Positions 24,661 through 33,599 of a stretch of DNA of 58,265 bases are shown one piece after another. A program made the position numbers and the translations under genes. Under the pieces are notes generated by a model. The model did not search any database, was not told the DNA's origin, and was given only the letters and a program-made list of their open reading frames with translations. The stretch's first letter is position 1. Each line of letters opens with the position of its first letter. Source of the DNA: an uncultured Eubacterium sp. (lineage in GTDB: Bacteria; Bacillota; Clostridia; Lachnospirales; Lachnospiraceae); the NCBI GenBank assembly GCA_949959185.1, contig CATLIX010000017.1:1-58265 (forward strand), in the 5' to 3' direction.

Positions 24661-27174
24661 ATGAAAAGAAAGATACGCGGGGCAGCATTTCTTCTGCTGA
24701 TGGTTGTCATGGCAGGCTGTATCATACAGCAGTCTCAGAGAAGCTGGAAGGGAGAAGCAAAGACTGGCGGGCTGAGTATAGAGAATCAGGCAAACGTGGG
24801 AGAAATCCGAAAAGGAACGGAAATTGCCCAGACCTTTACTGCCGACCGAAATTTTTCCGGAGTCTCTCTGCTGATGGCCACCTACAATAAAAGAGTGTAT
24901 GGCCGGGTACATGTGAAACTTCTGGAAGAAGCAGGCGGACAGGTTCTGGCAGAGAAGACATATTATGCGGGTTCCATGGAGGATAACGCCCTGTATCATT
25001 TCCTGTTTGATCAGGAGATAGAAGTCTCCGGGCCCACCAGATACCGTGTTGTGATTACATCAGATGCGGGCAGATTCCGGAACGGAGTAACCATCTGGAA
25101 TTCCCTGGAGGACCAGTATCCGGAGGGAGAACTGTATATTAATGGGGAACAGCAGCCGGGAGACCTGGTATTCCGTATTGCATATGAGGGGAAGATGGAA
25201 TATCAGTGGGGCCTGTTTCTGCGCCGGGCTGTTTTGCTGATACTTTTGTTTGGATTTCTGGGAGCCCACTGTTTTCTGGATATCCCGCAGATGTACCGGT
25301 GGATATTTGAAAAAAGAGTGTGGATTTCTCTGGGATTGTTCGCATTTCTGGTGCTGAACAGATACCATTTTTCTTCCATCGGACAGTTTGACCGATATAT
25401 TCAGCCGGGAGACGGCTCTCAGTACGTGGCCCCTGTTGCCGGCCAGTCCAGAGCCATCCGAAGCGATGAGTGGATGCTGGGGGTGCCACGGTTTCTGTCG
25501 GCGGAATACAGTGATTATGGGAAATACAACCAGATAGTCCGGGCGGAAAAGACCACAAATCTGTCTGCTTCCGGCCTGTACCGCAGCTATTCCGCACTGG
25601 CCCAGCCCATGGACTGGGGCTTTTATCTCTTTGGCTCTGAGATTGGTCTGTCTTTTCGCTGGTGCTTTAAAATGGTCTTCGGCTTTTTATTTTCCTTTGA
25701 ATTCTGTCTGATTCTGACCAGGAAGAAAAAGCTGCTGTCATTGCTGGGCGCTTCTCTCATCTGGTTTTCCAGCTGCAACATGTGGTGGTCCACCATGAAC
25801 TGGATTCTGGCAGGGGAAGCCGCGCTGGTGTTTGTGTGGTACTTTCTGGAGGCGAAGGACAGAAGAAAACGCATGTTATGGGGGCTGGGCCTTGCAGTGT
25901 CTGCATCCTGTTTCCTGGTGGTGGATTTGTACCCCGCCTGGCAGGTGCCGGCAGGCTATCTCTACCTGATGGTCTTAATCTGGATGATAGCGGAACACTG
26001 GCAGGAGATACGCAGTTACAGATGGAAGGACTGGCTGCTGACAGCAGGGTGCCTGGCGTTTTTAATCAGTATTGCCGGGGTATACCTTCTGAATGATATG
26101 GAATATCTGACGGACATTATGAATACAAAATATCCGGGTCAGCGGGTCAGCTACGGAGGAAGAACCATTCAGCAGCTTCTGGGCTATCTTCCCACCTTTC
26201 TCACATCGCTGGAGCAGTATGCCAATCCCAGCGAGGCAGGAAGATTCGTAAGCTTCTTTCCCATTCCCTGGGTGCTGGCCCTGGTGGTTTTTGTACGCAG
26301 CCGGAAAAAGGATTTGCTGACAGGGCTGCTGCTGGCAGGAAGTACCTTTCTGTCTCTGTACTGTATGGTGGAACTGCCGGAATTTCTGGCCAGGATTTCT
26401 CTGCTTACTTATTCCACACCGGAGCGGACGGCACTTGTTCTGGGATTTGCCCAGATACTTCTGCTGCTTGCGGCAGTATCGCGGTGTGAGGAGTGGGAGG
26501 GACTGAGCCTTCCGGCGGGAATCTGCACGGTACTGCTGACAGGAATTGTGACGGTGTGGTACAGCAGGCAATGCTACCCGGATTATCCCAGATGGATTTA
26601 TTTTGCAGTTCTGGGAATTCTGGTATTCAGCGCTTTGCTGCCTGTCATTTCCGGATTTGGAAAAAATCTCCGTCCCTGGGCCATGGCGGGGCTGAGCCTT
26701 CTGCTTATTGTGACAGGCCTCAGAGTAAATCCGCTGATGTGCGGCCTGGATGCCATCAGAAGCAAGCCGGCGGCAGAAGCGGTGGCCCAAATTACGGAAC
26801 AGGACAGCACCGGTAAATGGCTTGCGGTGGAAAATATTGCAGCAGGAAACTTCCTGATTGCCTGCGGGGCTCCCGCAGTTAATTCCGTGAATTATATTCC
26901 CAATATGGATTTATGGAAAAAACTGGACCCGAAGGGGGAAAAGGAAGAAATCTATAACCGATATGCCCATATTCAGGTATTTCTGACAGAGGAAGACACA
27001 GAAATGGAGCTGGTACAGGCCGATTTAATTAACCTGAGGCTGTCCTGCGAAGATTTGAAAAAACTGGGAATTACGTATCTTTTTGCTTCCCATTCCCTGG
27101 ATGAGCTGGAGGATTTGCCGGTGAAATCCCTGTATGAGGAAAATGGGGTTTACATTTATCAGATGGAATACTGA
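24661..27174 (+). CDS. Large polytopic membrane protein, GT-C-like, of the glycan locus
   Basis: I do not recognise a characterised family. The 837-residue protein has an N-terminal hydrophobic segment ending in MAGC, which looks like a lipobox. A probable extracytoplasmic beta-rich domain follows (about residues 25-180), then about 12 membrane helices (about 187-690), then a C-terminal soluble domain (about 700-837). Conserved-looking polar loop residues such as IRSDEWMLGVPRF sit after the third helix. This plan, with an Asp/Glu-containing first large outer loop, is that of lipid-linked GT-C glycosyltransferases and related large integral proteins seen in Clostridia glycan clusters. Function is inference from fold plan and place between rfbD and heptose genes. 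Confidence 0.65.
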   Translation: MKRKIRGAAFLLLMVVMAGCIIQQSQRSWKGEAKTGGLSIENQANVGEIRKGTEIAQTFTADRNFSGVSLLMATYNKRVYGRVHVKLLEEAGGQVLAEKTYYAGSMEDNALYHFLFDQEIEVSGPTRYRVVITSDAGRFRNGVTIWNSLEDQYPEGELYINGEQQPGDLVFRIAYEGKMEYQWGLFLRRAVLLILLFGFLGAHCFLDIPQMYRWIFEKRVWISLGLFAFLVLNRYHFSSIGQFDRYIQPGDGSQYVAPVAGQSRAIRSDEWMLGVPRFLSAEYSDYGKYNQIVRAEKTTNLSASGLYRSYSALAQPMDWGFYLFGSEIGLSFRWCFKMVFGFLFSFEFCLILTRKKKLLSLLGASLIWFSSCNMWWSTMNWILAGEAALVFVWYFLEAKDRRKRMLWGLGLAVSASCFLVVDLYPAWQVPAGYLYLMVLIWMIAEHWQEIRSYRWKDWLLTAGCLAFLISIAGVYLLNDMEYLTDIMNTKYPGQRVSYGGRTIQQLLGYLPTFLTSLEQYANPSEAGRFVSFFPIPWVLALVVFVRSRKKDLLTGLLLAGSTFLSLYCMVELPEFLARISLLTYSTPERTALVLGFAQILLLLAAVSRCEEWEGLSLPAGICTVLLTGIVTVWYSRQCYPDYPRWIYFAVLGILVFSALLPVISGFGKNLRPWAMAGLSLLLIVTGLRVNPLMCGLDAIRSKPAAEAVAQITEQDSTGKWLAVENIAAGNFLIACGAPAVNSVNYIPNMDLWKKLDPKGEKEEIYNRYAHIQVFLTEEDTEMELVQADLINLRLSCEDLKKLGITYLFASHSLDELEDLPVKSLYEENGVYIYQMEY

Positions 27175-27191
27175 GGGTAGCAGTCAGAAAT

Positions 27192-27220
27192 TTGCATTAT
27201 ATGATAAAAGATGGTATAAT
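27192..27220 (+). promoter_or_regulatory. Promoter of the heptose operon
   Basis: TTGCAT (27192-27197) and TATAAT (27215-27220) with 17-base spacing, plus TGG before the -10. Transcription would begin near 27227, with a leader of about 86 bases before gmhA. Confidence 0.75.
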
Positions 27221-27312
27221 GGAGCGGTTTTAAGGGAAATAACGTATGTGACAGTAACAGTGAAATCACATGTTGAGCTCTTACTATGCGATATGTGACA
27301 GGAGGAAAATCT

Positions 27313-27915
27313 GTGTATCATAGATTAGATGAGATTCTGCTTCAGCAGAAGGAAAATATTGAAAAGGTCCGGGAGAGCGGATATCCGGAGCAGGTATCCC
27401 ATGCTGTCCGGCTCCAGCTTGAGGCGTTGCGGCAGGGGAATAAAATACTGATTGCAGGAAACGGAGGTTCCGCTGCGGATGCCCAGCATCTGGCAGGAGA
27501 GCTGGTAGGCCGGTTTCTGAAAGAGCGGAAAGGCCTTGGAGCAGTGGCTCTGAGTACCGACACTTCCATTCTCACCTCTGTTGGAAATGATTATGGATAC
27601 GGAGAAATTTTTGCCCGGCAGGTGGAGGCCCTGGGCAGGCCGGGAGACGTGTTCCTGGGGATTTCCACCAGCGGGAATTCGGAAAATATTATAAGGGCGG
27701 TAAAAAAAGCGCGGGAGCTGGGACTTGTCACCGTCTGCCTGACAGGGCGGGACGGAGGAGAACTGAAAGAACTCTGCGACTGTAATATGGTGGTGCCTCT
27801 GGAAGAAACGCCCAGAATCCAGGAATTTCACACCATGACGGTACATATGATGTGCGAACTGGTGGAAGAAGGTATGGCGGAAAACCAGTCTGAGGAAATG
27901 GCAGGTAAGTTATGA
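27313..27915 (+). CDS. gmhA: Sedoheptulose-7-phosphate isomerase
   Basis: GmhA converts sedoheptulose-7-phosphate to D-glycero-D-manno-heptose-7-phosphate, the first step to nucleotide-activated heptose. The 200-residue product (from the GTG) is a SIS-domain protein with LIAGNGGSAADAQHLAGELVGRF, ALSTDTSILTSVGNDYGY, the phosphate loop GISTSGNSENII and the C-terminal catalytic His region EFHTMTVHMMCELVEE. A frame extends to an ATG at 27286 with no ribosome binding site; GGAGG at 27301-27305 supports GTG at 27313. The stop overlaps the GT9 start by ATGA. Confidence 0.93.
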   Translation: MYHRLDEILLQQKENIEKVRESGYPEQVSHAVRLQLEALRQGNKILIAGNGGSAADAQHLAGELVGRFLKERKGLGAVALSTDTSILTSVGNDYGYGEIFARQVEALGRPGDVFLGISTSGNSENIIRAVKKARELGLVTVCLTGRDGGELKELCDCNMVVPLEETPRIQEFHTMTVHMMCELVEEGMAENQSEEMAGKL

Positions 27916-29153
27916 GAGAAAATCATTACAGTATATCCAATCTGTTTTTGAAGTTTAATCAGCTTTTATGGAAAAAGTCTTTTCTGCAGCATATCCGGGT
28001 ACTGTTTTACTGGATAGACGGTGTTCTGCTGTTGTTCTGCAGAGGGAAAAAGGGTGACGGGAGCAGAAAAAAGTCCCGCAAAAAGGTTCTGATTGTATAT
28101 AATATGGCGCTGGGAGATGGGATTATGTTTTGCGGTGTTTCCCGGTCTCTGCGCGAAATATGGCCGAAAGAGCAGTATGAAATTACCATAACATGCCAGT
28201 CGGCCTTTTCTTCATTATATGAAAGCACCGGAATTTACGATAAAGTGCTGCCTCTTGACTTTTCCGGGGCGGTGGTAAATCTGAAAAAGAGAAAAGAATT
28301 ATTCCGGAAACTTCGGGAAGAAACCTATGATATTGTGGCAGACCCGGTGGGCTGTGAGGAGTGTACCACCAATGTGTTTGTGACGCGGGCAGCCAGAGGA
28401 AAAGAAAAAATCGGCGTGCTGGACGTGTCCGTGAACCATCAGGCTCCGGACTGGCTGCGCAGAAAAATATATCACAGAGTAGTGGAGCTGAATCAGAAGC
28501 ATATGCATCTGATTCGGTATTACGGCGCTTTTTTCCGGGAACTGGGAGCTGTCTCCTGTGTGGCCAGACCGGCGGAGCTGCCTGCTGTGGAGCTGCCTTT
28601 TGAGACGCCGGAGAAATTTTTCATCATTTTTCCGGTGGCCAGCATGGCCGTAAAAAAATGGCCGCCGGAGCGGTATGCATATATTGCGGAGAAAATATAC
28701 CGTAAGACCCGTATACCGCTGGTACTGTGCGGAACGGAGCATGACAGGGCGGGGATTGAAGAATTCCGCAGCCTGCTTCCTTCGGATGTGGAGATAATGG
28801 ATTATATCGGCAAAACGGATATTATGCAGTTTGTGGAACTGATTGGCAGGGCTTCCCTGGTAGTCAGCAACGATACCAGCGCATACCATATTGCAGTGGC
28901 AAAGCAGGTGCCGGTGGCCATGATCTGCGGCGGGTATACCTATCATCGGTATGCAAAATATGACTATGAGAAGGAAGGCTGCAGAAATCCGTTGCTGGTG
29001 CGCCGGAACATGAAGTGCCAGGACTGTAACAATTACTGCCGCTACCATGGATTTGAGCTGTTTCCCTGTATTGATAAAATAGGTAAGAAGGAAGCCTGGA
29101 GAGAGATAAAGGCTTTGATTGAGAGAGAGGGACTGGATACAGATGACGATTGA
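27912..29153 (+). CDS. Glycosyltransferase family 9 (heptosyltransferase-like)
   Basis: GT9 enzymes transfer heptose from ADP-heptose to lipopolysaccharide core or other acceptors. The 413-residue product has an N-terminal membrane-proximal segment, then YNMALGDGIMFCGVSRSLRE (GT9 N-terminal acceptor-side motif) and DIVADPVGCEECT. The C-terminal domain has IFPVASMAVKKWPPERYAYIAE, VLCGTEHDR and VVSNDTSAYHIAVAKQVPVAMICGG, the nucleotide-sugar binding region. A Cys-rich ending (CQDCNNYCRYHGFELFPC) is typical of Gram-positive members. It sits between gmhA and hldE with overlapping ends, so ADP-heptose is the likely donor; the acceptor is unknown. Confidence 0.85.
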   Translation: MRENHYSISNLFLKFNQLLWKKSFLQHIRVLFYWIDGVLLLFCRGKKGDGSRKKSRKKVLIVYNMALGDGIMFCGVSRSLREIWPKEQYEITITCQSAFSSLYESTGIYDKVLPLDFSGAVVNLKKRKELFRKLREETYDIVADPVGCEECTTNVFVTRAARGKEKIGVLDVSVNHQAPDWLRRKIYHRVVELNQKHMHLIRYYGAFFRELGAVSCVARPAELPAVELPFETPEKFFIIFPVASMAVKKWPPERYAYIAEKIYRKTRIPLVLCGTEHDRAGIEEFRSLLPSDVEIMDYIGKTDIMQFVELIGRASLVVSNDTSAYHIAVAKQVPVAMICGGYTYHRYAKYDYEKEGCRNPLLVRRNMKCQDCNNYCRYHGFELFPCIDKIGKKEAWREIKALIEREGLDTDDD

Positions 29154-30582
29154 GAAGTTGAATAAAATAGCAGATATCAGGGTATTGCTGTTCGGCGATT
29201 TTATGGTGGACAAATACATTCACGGAAAGGTTTCCCGCATATCGCCGGAAGCGCCGGTCCCCGTGCTGGAGGTGACCGCCAGGCAGACCAAACTGGGAGG
29301 CGCCGGAAATGTGGTCAACAATATCATGACACTGGGAGCCAGTGTGCGGGTACTGGGCTGTGTGGGAGATGATGCGGACGGAGACTGGATTCTCTCGGAG
29401 CTTTCGGAGAAAGGCATTGAAACCGGGTATATGAGAAAATATCCTCAGGTGCAGACCATTTCCAAAACCCGTCTTGTGTCGAAGAACCAGCAGTTTCTGC
29501 GGTATGATGAAGAAAAAATTCAGGATATTCCGGATGATTATGTGAAGGAAATCCGGCAGCAGGAGGAACGCCTCTTTCAGGATATTCAGGCAGTGATTAT
29601 TTCCGATTACGGAAAGGGTGCGGTGACGAAAGAAGGGGCTCAATTTCTGACAGAAGGCGCCCGCCGCAGGGGAATCCCTGTGATTATTGACCCCAAAGGA
29701 ACTGATTACAGCAAATATAAAGGAGCGGACGTGTGTACCCCCAATGTAAAAGAACTGGGGGATGTGACAGGAAGAGCCCTGCACACGGAACAGGAGATTC
29801 TGGAGGCAGGACAGAGGCTGAGAGAAGACATCGAGCTGAAATATCTGCTTCTGACCCGTTCGGAACAGGGGATTTCCCTGTTTGACCAGGAACAGGGAAA
29901 ACAGGACTTTCCGGCAGCCAGCAAGGATGTGGTGGATGTAACGGGAGCCGGAGATACCGTGGTGTCAGCGGTGGCCCTGATGATGGCGGCAGGATTTTCC
30001 CCGGAGGAATGCTGTATTCTGGCAAATACTGCCGCTTCTATTGTATGCTCCAAATTCGGCGCCGCCACACTGTCTCTGAATGAACTGATGGAACAGGTGG
30101 TAAACAGCGGAGAATTTAAGCTGGTGGATGTGACCACAGCCAGATATGTGCTGGCCAGTCTGAAAGAAAAAGGGAAGAAAATTGTGTTCACCAACGGCTG
30201 TTTTGACATGCTTCATGCAGGACACCTGGCTTCTTTTCTGCAGGCACGGAAATTTGGAGACGTGCTGATTGTGGCAGTGAACAGCGACGCTTCCGTAAAG
30301 CGGCTCAAAGGGCCGGAGCGCCCCATTGTGGAGCAGCAGAACAGAATTCGTATGCTCTGTGCGCTGGAATGTGTGGATTATGTGATTCTGATGGAGGATG
30401 ATACGCCGGTTCCCCTGATTCAGGCCCTTCACCCGGACGTTACCGTAAAAGGAAAAGACTGGGAAGACAAAGATATTCCGGAGCGCGCCGTGGTGGAAAG
30501 CTATGGGGGCGCCGTGAAATTTATAGATTTGGAGGGGGGACTGTCCACCACAAATCTGATAGGGAAAATCAGACATGAATAA
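29143..30582 (+). CDS. hldE: Bifunctional heptose-7-phosphate kinase / heptose-1-phosphate adenylyltransferase
   Basis: HldE phosphorylates D-glycero-beta-D-manno-heptose-7-phosphate at C1 and, after GmhB, couples the 1-phosphate to AMP. The 479-residue product has an N-terminal PfkB/ribokinase domain (GGAGNVVNN at about 52-60, catalytic DVTGAGDT with Asp271). The C-terminal nucleotidyltransferase domain has FTNGCFDMLHAGH (HAGH at 358-361) and NSDASVKRLKG. Both active sites look intact and length matches the enterobacterial fusion. The start ATG at 29143 is preferred over the upstream in-frame codon at 29119 because it overlaps the GT9 end by only 11 bases and begins MTIEKLNK. Confidence 0.95.
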   Translation: MTIEKLNKIADIRVLLFGDFMVDKYIHGKVSRISPEAPVPVLEVTARQTKLGGAGNVVNNIMTLGASVRVLGCVGDDADGDWILSELSEKGIETGYMRKYPQVQTISKTRLVSKNQQFLRYDEEKIQDIPDDYVKEIRQQEERLFQDIQAVIISDYGKGAVTKEGAQFLTEGARRRGIPVIIDPKGTDYSKYKGADVCTPNVKELGDVTGRALHTEQEILEAGQRLREDIELKYLLLTRSEQGISLFDQEQGKQDFPAASKDVVDVTGAGDTVVSAVALMMAAGFSPEECCILANTAASIVCSKFGAATLSLNELMEQVVNSGEFKLVDVTTARYVLASLKEKGKKIVFTNGCFDMLHAGHLASFLQARKFGDVLIVAVNSDASVKRLKGPERPIVEQQNRIRMLCALECVDYVILMEDDTPVPLIQALHPDVTVKGKDWEDKDIPERAVVESYGGAVKFIDLEGGLSTTNLIGKIRHE

Positions 30583-31090
30583 AGCAGTATTTTTAGACCG
30601 GGACGGAACCATCAACCGGGATTTCGGATATGTATACCAGAAAGAAAAACTGGAATTTCTGCCTGGAGCAGCAGAAGCTCTGAAACAAATCCGGCAGGCG
30701 GGATTTCTCCTGATTGTCATTACCAATCAGTCGGGGATTGCCAGAGGATATTTTTCCCTGGAACAGTACCGGGAATTTGAAGCATTTTTTCTGGACAGGC
30801 TGAAGGAACAGGATGTATGGGTGGATAAAGTATATTTCTGCCCCCATGGAGCGGAGGAGGGCTGCCTTTGCCGGAAGCCGGAAACCGGCCTGTTTTATCA
30901 GGCGGCGAAAGAATTTGACATTGACTGGAGCCGGTCTTATGCCGTAGGGGACAGGGAGCGGGATCTGTGTATCTGCAGCAGGGAACCGGTGACCGGGATT
31001 TTGTATGGTTCAGGGGAAAGATCCGAGCCGGATGTAATCTGTCTGGAAAGCTGGGCGGAGATTGCAGAAGTAATCTGCCGGAACCGCTGA
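30575..31090 (+). CDS. gmhB: D-glycero-beta-D-manno-heptose-1,7-bisphosphate 7-phosphatase
   Basis: GmhB removes the 7-phosphate between the two HldE steps. The 171-residue HAD phosphatase has DRDGT with nucleophile Asp8 and acid/base Asp10, VITNQSGIARGYFS, and the structural zinc ligands CPHGAEEGCLC. KPETGLFYQAAKEF and AVGDRERDL complete the HAD motifs. It overlaps the hldE stop by eight bases. With gmhA and hldE it completes a route to ADP-D-glycero-beta-D-manno-heptose; the epimerase HldD was not identified in the window. Confidence 0.93.
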   Translation: MNKAVFLDRDGTINRDFGYVYQKEKLEFLPGAAEALKQIRQAGFLLIVITNQSGIARGYFSLEQYREFEAFFLDRLKEQDVWVDKVYFCPHGAEEGCLCRKPETGLFYQAAKEFDIDWSRSYAVGDRERDLCICSREPVTGILYGSGERSEPDVICLESWAEIAEVICRNR

Positions 31091-31136
31091 AAACACGCTC
31101 CGGGAATTTTACACCGGACATAAGGAAAGTGACAGT

Positions 31137-32369
31137 ATGGACAATATGAAGAAAAATATCGCCTGGAATACCTGCGGCAGTGTATTTTACTGCGTCTGTC
31201 AGTGGCTGATTACCATTCTGGTGGTGTGGCTGGACAGCTATGGCGCGGCGGGAGACCTCTCCCTGGCCATGACTACCAGCAGCAGCTTTTCGGCCATTGC
31301 TTTATTCAGTATGCGCAATTTTCAGGTGTCGGACGTGGCGGAGGAATATTCTGCCGGCCAGTATGTGAGCAGCAGGATTCTCACCTGCGGGGCGGCGTTT
31401 GTCAGCTGCCTGGCAGCTTCCCTCTGTTCCGGCAACACGCCTTACGAAGTGCTGTGCATCGGAGCGTTTATGATGATTCGGGTGGCGGAAGCCATCGTGG
31501 ACGTGCTTCATGGGATTAACCAGAAATACATGCGGTATGATCTGATTGGAAAATCCTATATAATCCGGGGGATTCTGACGGTGGGCTCTTTCTGTGCAGG
31601 ACTGGCTTTCACCGGAAATCTCATGGTCACTCTTATGATTATGGCGGGGCTGAATCTGCTGACAGCTTTTGTCTATGACTGGATTCATACGGGAAAGCTG
31701 GAGGAGTTTTCCATTCGCCTGAAAGACAGCAGGATACGGAATCTGCTGACAGCCTGCGTGCCCATTGTGGCATTTTCCTTTTTGCTGAGCCTGGAAAATC
31801 TGATTCCGAAAACAATTCTAAAGGAACAGTACGGCAGAGACCAGCTTGGGATTTATTCTTCCATGGCGTCCCCTACCCTGGTGGTTCAGGTGTTTGCCTC
31901 TGTGGCATTTAACCCCTTTCTGCCGGCCTTTTCCCTGGCTTATCAGCAGGGAGATTTGAAGCGGTTTCGGAGCATGTTCCACAAATCTCTGGCGGTGCTG
32001 GCAGGTATGTGTCTGGTGGTGACGCTGGGAGCAGTGATTCTGGGCAGGCCAGGTCTTAGACTCCTGTTCGGGCCGGATATTCTGGAGCATTATGGTTTGT
32101 TTCTGCCCATTGTATGGTGTACCATATTAACGGCATTAATCTGGATTCTGTCTTCACTGGTGGTGGCCCTCAGAAGAATTCGATGGCTCTTAATCGGCAT
32201 GATTGGGGACTTTCTGGTCTGTGTGCTGGCAGCGGAACCGGTGGTACGTACCTATGAAAAAAACGGAGTCAGCATTCTGCAGATTGGCGCATACGCAGCG
32301 TATATTGTCTGGCTGATTGCAGTATGCGAAATCTGTACGAAAAAGGAAAAAATGGATAAAGACAGGTAA
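31137..32369 (+). CDS. Polysaccharide flippase-like membrane protein (Wzx/MOP type)
   Basis: The 410-residue protein has about 11-12 membrane helices and the general plan of oligosaccharide flippases: an N-terminal NIAWNTCGSVFYCVCQWLITILVVW helix, charged loops such as MRNFQVSDVAEEYSAGQYVSSR, and a second half starting LLTACVPIVAFSFLLSLENLIPK. These proteins move lipid-linked oligosaccharides outward across the membrane. Identity within the MOP superfamily is inferred from topology and context. The ribosome binding site is AAGGAAAG. Its presence together with a Wzm/Wzt exporter (48887-51052) suggests more than one glycan is made here. Confidence 0.75.
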   Translation: MDNMKKNIAWNTCGSVFYCVCQWLITILVVWLDSYGAAGDLSLAMTTSSSFSAIALFSMRNFQVSDVAEEYSAGQYVSSRILTCGAAFVSCLAASLCSGNTPYEVLCIGAFMMIRVAEAIVDVLHGINQKYMRYDLIGKSYIIRGILTVGSFCAGLAFTGNLMVTLMIMAGLNLLTAFVYDWIHTGKLEEFSIRLKDSRIRNLLTACVPIVAFSFLLSLENLIPKTILKEQYGRDQLGIYSSMASPTLVVQVFASVAFNPFLPAFSLAYQQGDLKRFRSMFHKSLAVLAGMCLVVTLGAVILGRPGLRLLFGPDILEHYGLFLPIVWCTILTALIWILSSLVVALRRIRWLLIGMIGDFLVCVLAAEPVVRTYEKNGVSILQIGAYAAYIVWLIAVCEICTKKEKMDKDR

Positions 32370-32384
32370 AGAAGGGAAAAACAG

Positions 32385-33074
32385 ATGAAAAAGTTAGTCA
32401 TCATACCGGCTTATAATGAAGGGGAAAGCATTTATAATACGGTAAAAGAAATAGAGAAAGCAGCGCCGGATTTCGATTATGTGATTATCAATGACTGCTC
32501 CGGTGACGATACCAGGAAAATCTGTGTGGAAAACGGATTTCATTATATAGATCTTCCCATCAATCAGGGAATCGGCGGAGCGGTACAGACAGGCTATCTC
32601 TATGCTTATGAAAATGACTATGACGTGGCGGTACAGGTGGACGGAGACGGGCAGCATGACCCGGCTTTTCTGCAGCAGATGGCAGATACCCTTCAGAGAG
32701 AACAGGCGGATATGGTCATCGGCTCCAGATTTATTGAGCGGAAAGGCTTTCAGTCTTCTGTTACCCGTCGCATTGGCATCCGCTATTTCACCTGTCTGAT
32801 TCGATTGCTGACAGGGGCGAAAATTACGGACCCCACGTCGGGCCTTCGAATGATTGGGAAAGATGTGATAGCATTGTTTGCCAAATCTTATCCGCGGGAT
32901 TATCCGGAGCCGGAGAGTGTGGTGGATATTTTATGCAAAAGGAAAAAAGTGGTGGAGCTTCCGGTGCTGATGCGGGAGCGGCAGGGAGGCGTGTCCTCCA
33001 TCCGCATGGGAAAATCTGTTTACTATATGATAAAGGTTACGCTGGCAATCTTTCTGTGCCGGATTTCCCAGTAA
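32385..33074 (+). CDS. GT2 glycosyltransferase (dolichyl-phosphate-mannose-synthase-like)
   Basis: The 229-residue enzyme has the GT-A fold motifs VIIPAYNEGESIYNTVKEIE, IINDCSGDDT, the donor-binding VDGDGQHDP (DxD type) and SGLRMIGKDVI. It resembles polyprenyl-phosphate sugar synthases that charge undecaprenyl phosphate with a single sugar; no C-terminal GtrA-like membrane domain is present. The next gene encodes a DUF2304 membrane protein, a pairing common in Gram-positive glycan loci, so the two probably act together at the membrane. Sugar specificity cannot be read from the sequence. Confidence 0.85.
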   Translation: MKKLVIIPAYNEGESIYNTVKEIEKAAPDFDYVIINDCSGDDTRKICVENGFHYIDLPINQGIGGAVQTGYLYAYENDYDVAVQVDGDGQHDPAFLQQMADTLQREQADMVIGSRFIERKGFQSSVTRRIGIRYFTCLIRLLTGAKITDPTSGLRMIGKDVIALFAKSYPRDYPEPESVVDILCKRKKVVELPVLMRERQGGVSSIRMGKSVYYMIKVTLAIFLCRISQ

Positions 33075-33125
33075 AGTCCGGTATCGGAGTTCTGGCGCCG
33101 CCAGAAAGGAAAGGGAGGAAGCAGT

Positions 33126-33500
33126 ATGTCGGGAATATTAAGGTGCGCGCTGGGCGCAGGGGTGTTGATTTATTTTATACTGGTCATATACTTTTTAAAG
33201 CGCAGGCTGATTGATTTGAAATACAGTCTGGTCTGGCTGCTGGCGGGAATCTGCCTGGCGGTTTTCATCATATGGCCAAATGCCCTGTATACGCTGATGG
33301 GCGCTTTTGGAATTTCCATTCCGGTGAACGGGGTATTTCTGGTCTGTATCGGATTTATCATTGTGATTTTAATGTCCATGACCTCCATTGTGTCCAGACA
33401 GACAGACCGGATTAAACAGCTGGTACAGCACCAGGCTTTGCTGGAAAAGCGGATTCGGGAGCTGGAAGAAAAGGAAAACCACCTGGCGGAAAAGCAGTGA
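33126..33500 (+). CDS. DUF2304 family membrane protein
   Basis: The 124-residue protein has three hydrophobic segments (about residues 5-22, 33-50, 66-86) and ends in a charged coiled-coil helix (RIKQLVQHQALLEKRIRELEEKENHLAEKQ). The central SLVWLLAGICLAVFIIWPNALYTL matches DUF2304 proteins, which usually sit beside a GT2 polyprenyl-phosphate glycosyltransferase as here. A membrane partner or scaffold for that enzyme is inferred. The ribosome binding site is GGGAGG. Confidence 0.8.
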   Translation: MSGILRCALGAGVLIYFILVIYFLKRRLIDLKYSLVWLLAGICLAVFIIWPNALYTLMGAFGISIPVNGVFLVCIGFIIVILMSMTSIVSRQTDRIKQLVQHQALLEKRIRELEEKENHLAEKQ

Positions 33501-33599
33501 AACAGAAAGGGGCAGCCCGCAGGGGAACGGGGAAAGGAAGCTGGAAGTTGCTCTGACAGAAAGACAGTGAAACCAGAGGCAGCAGGAAAGGAAAAGAAT

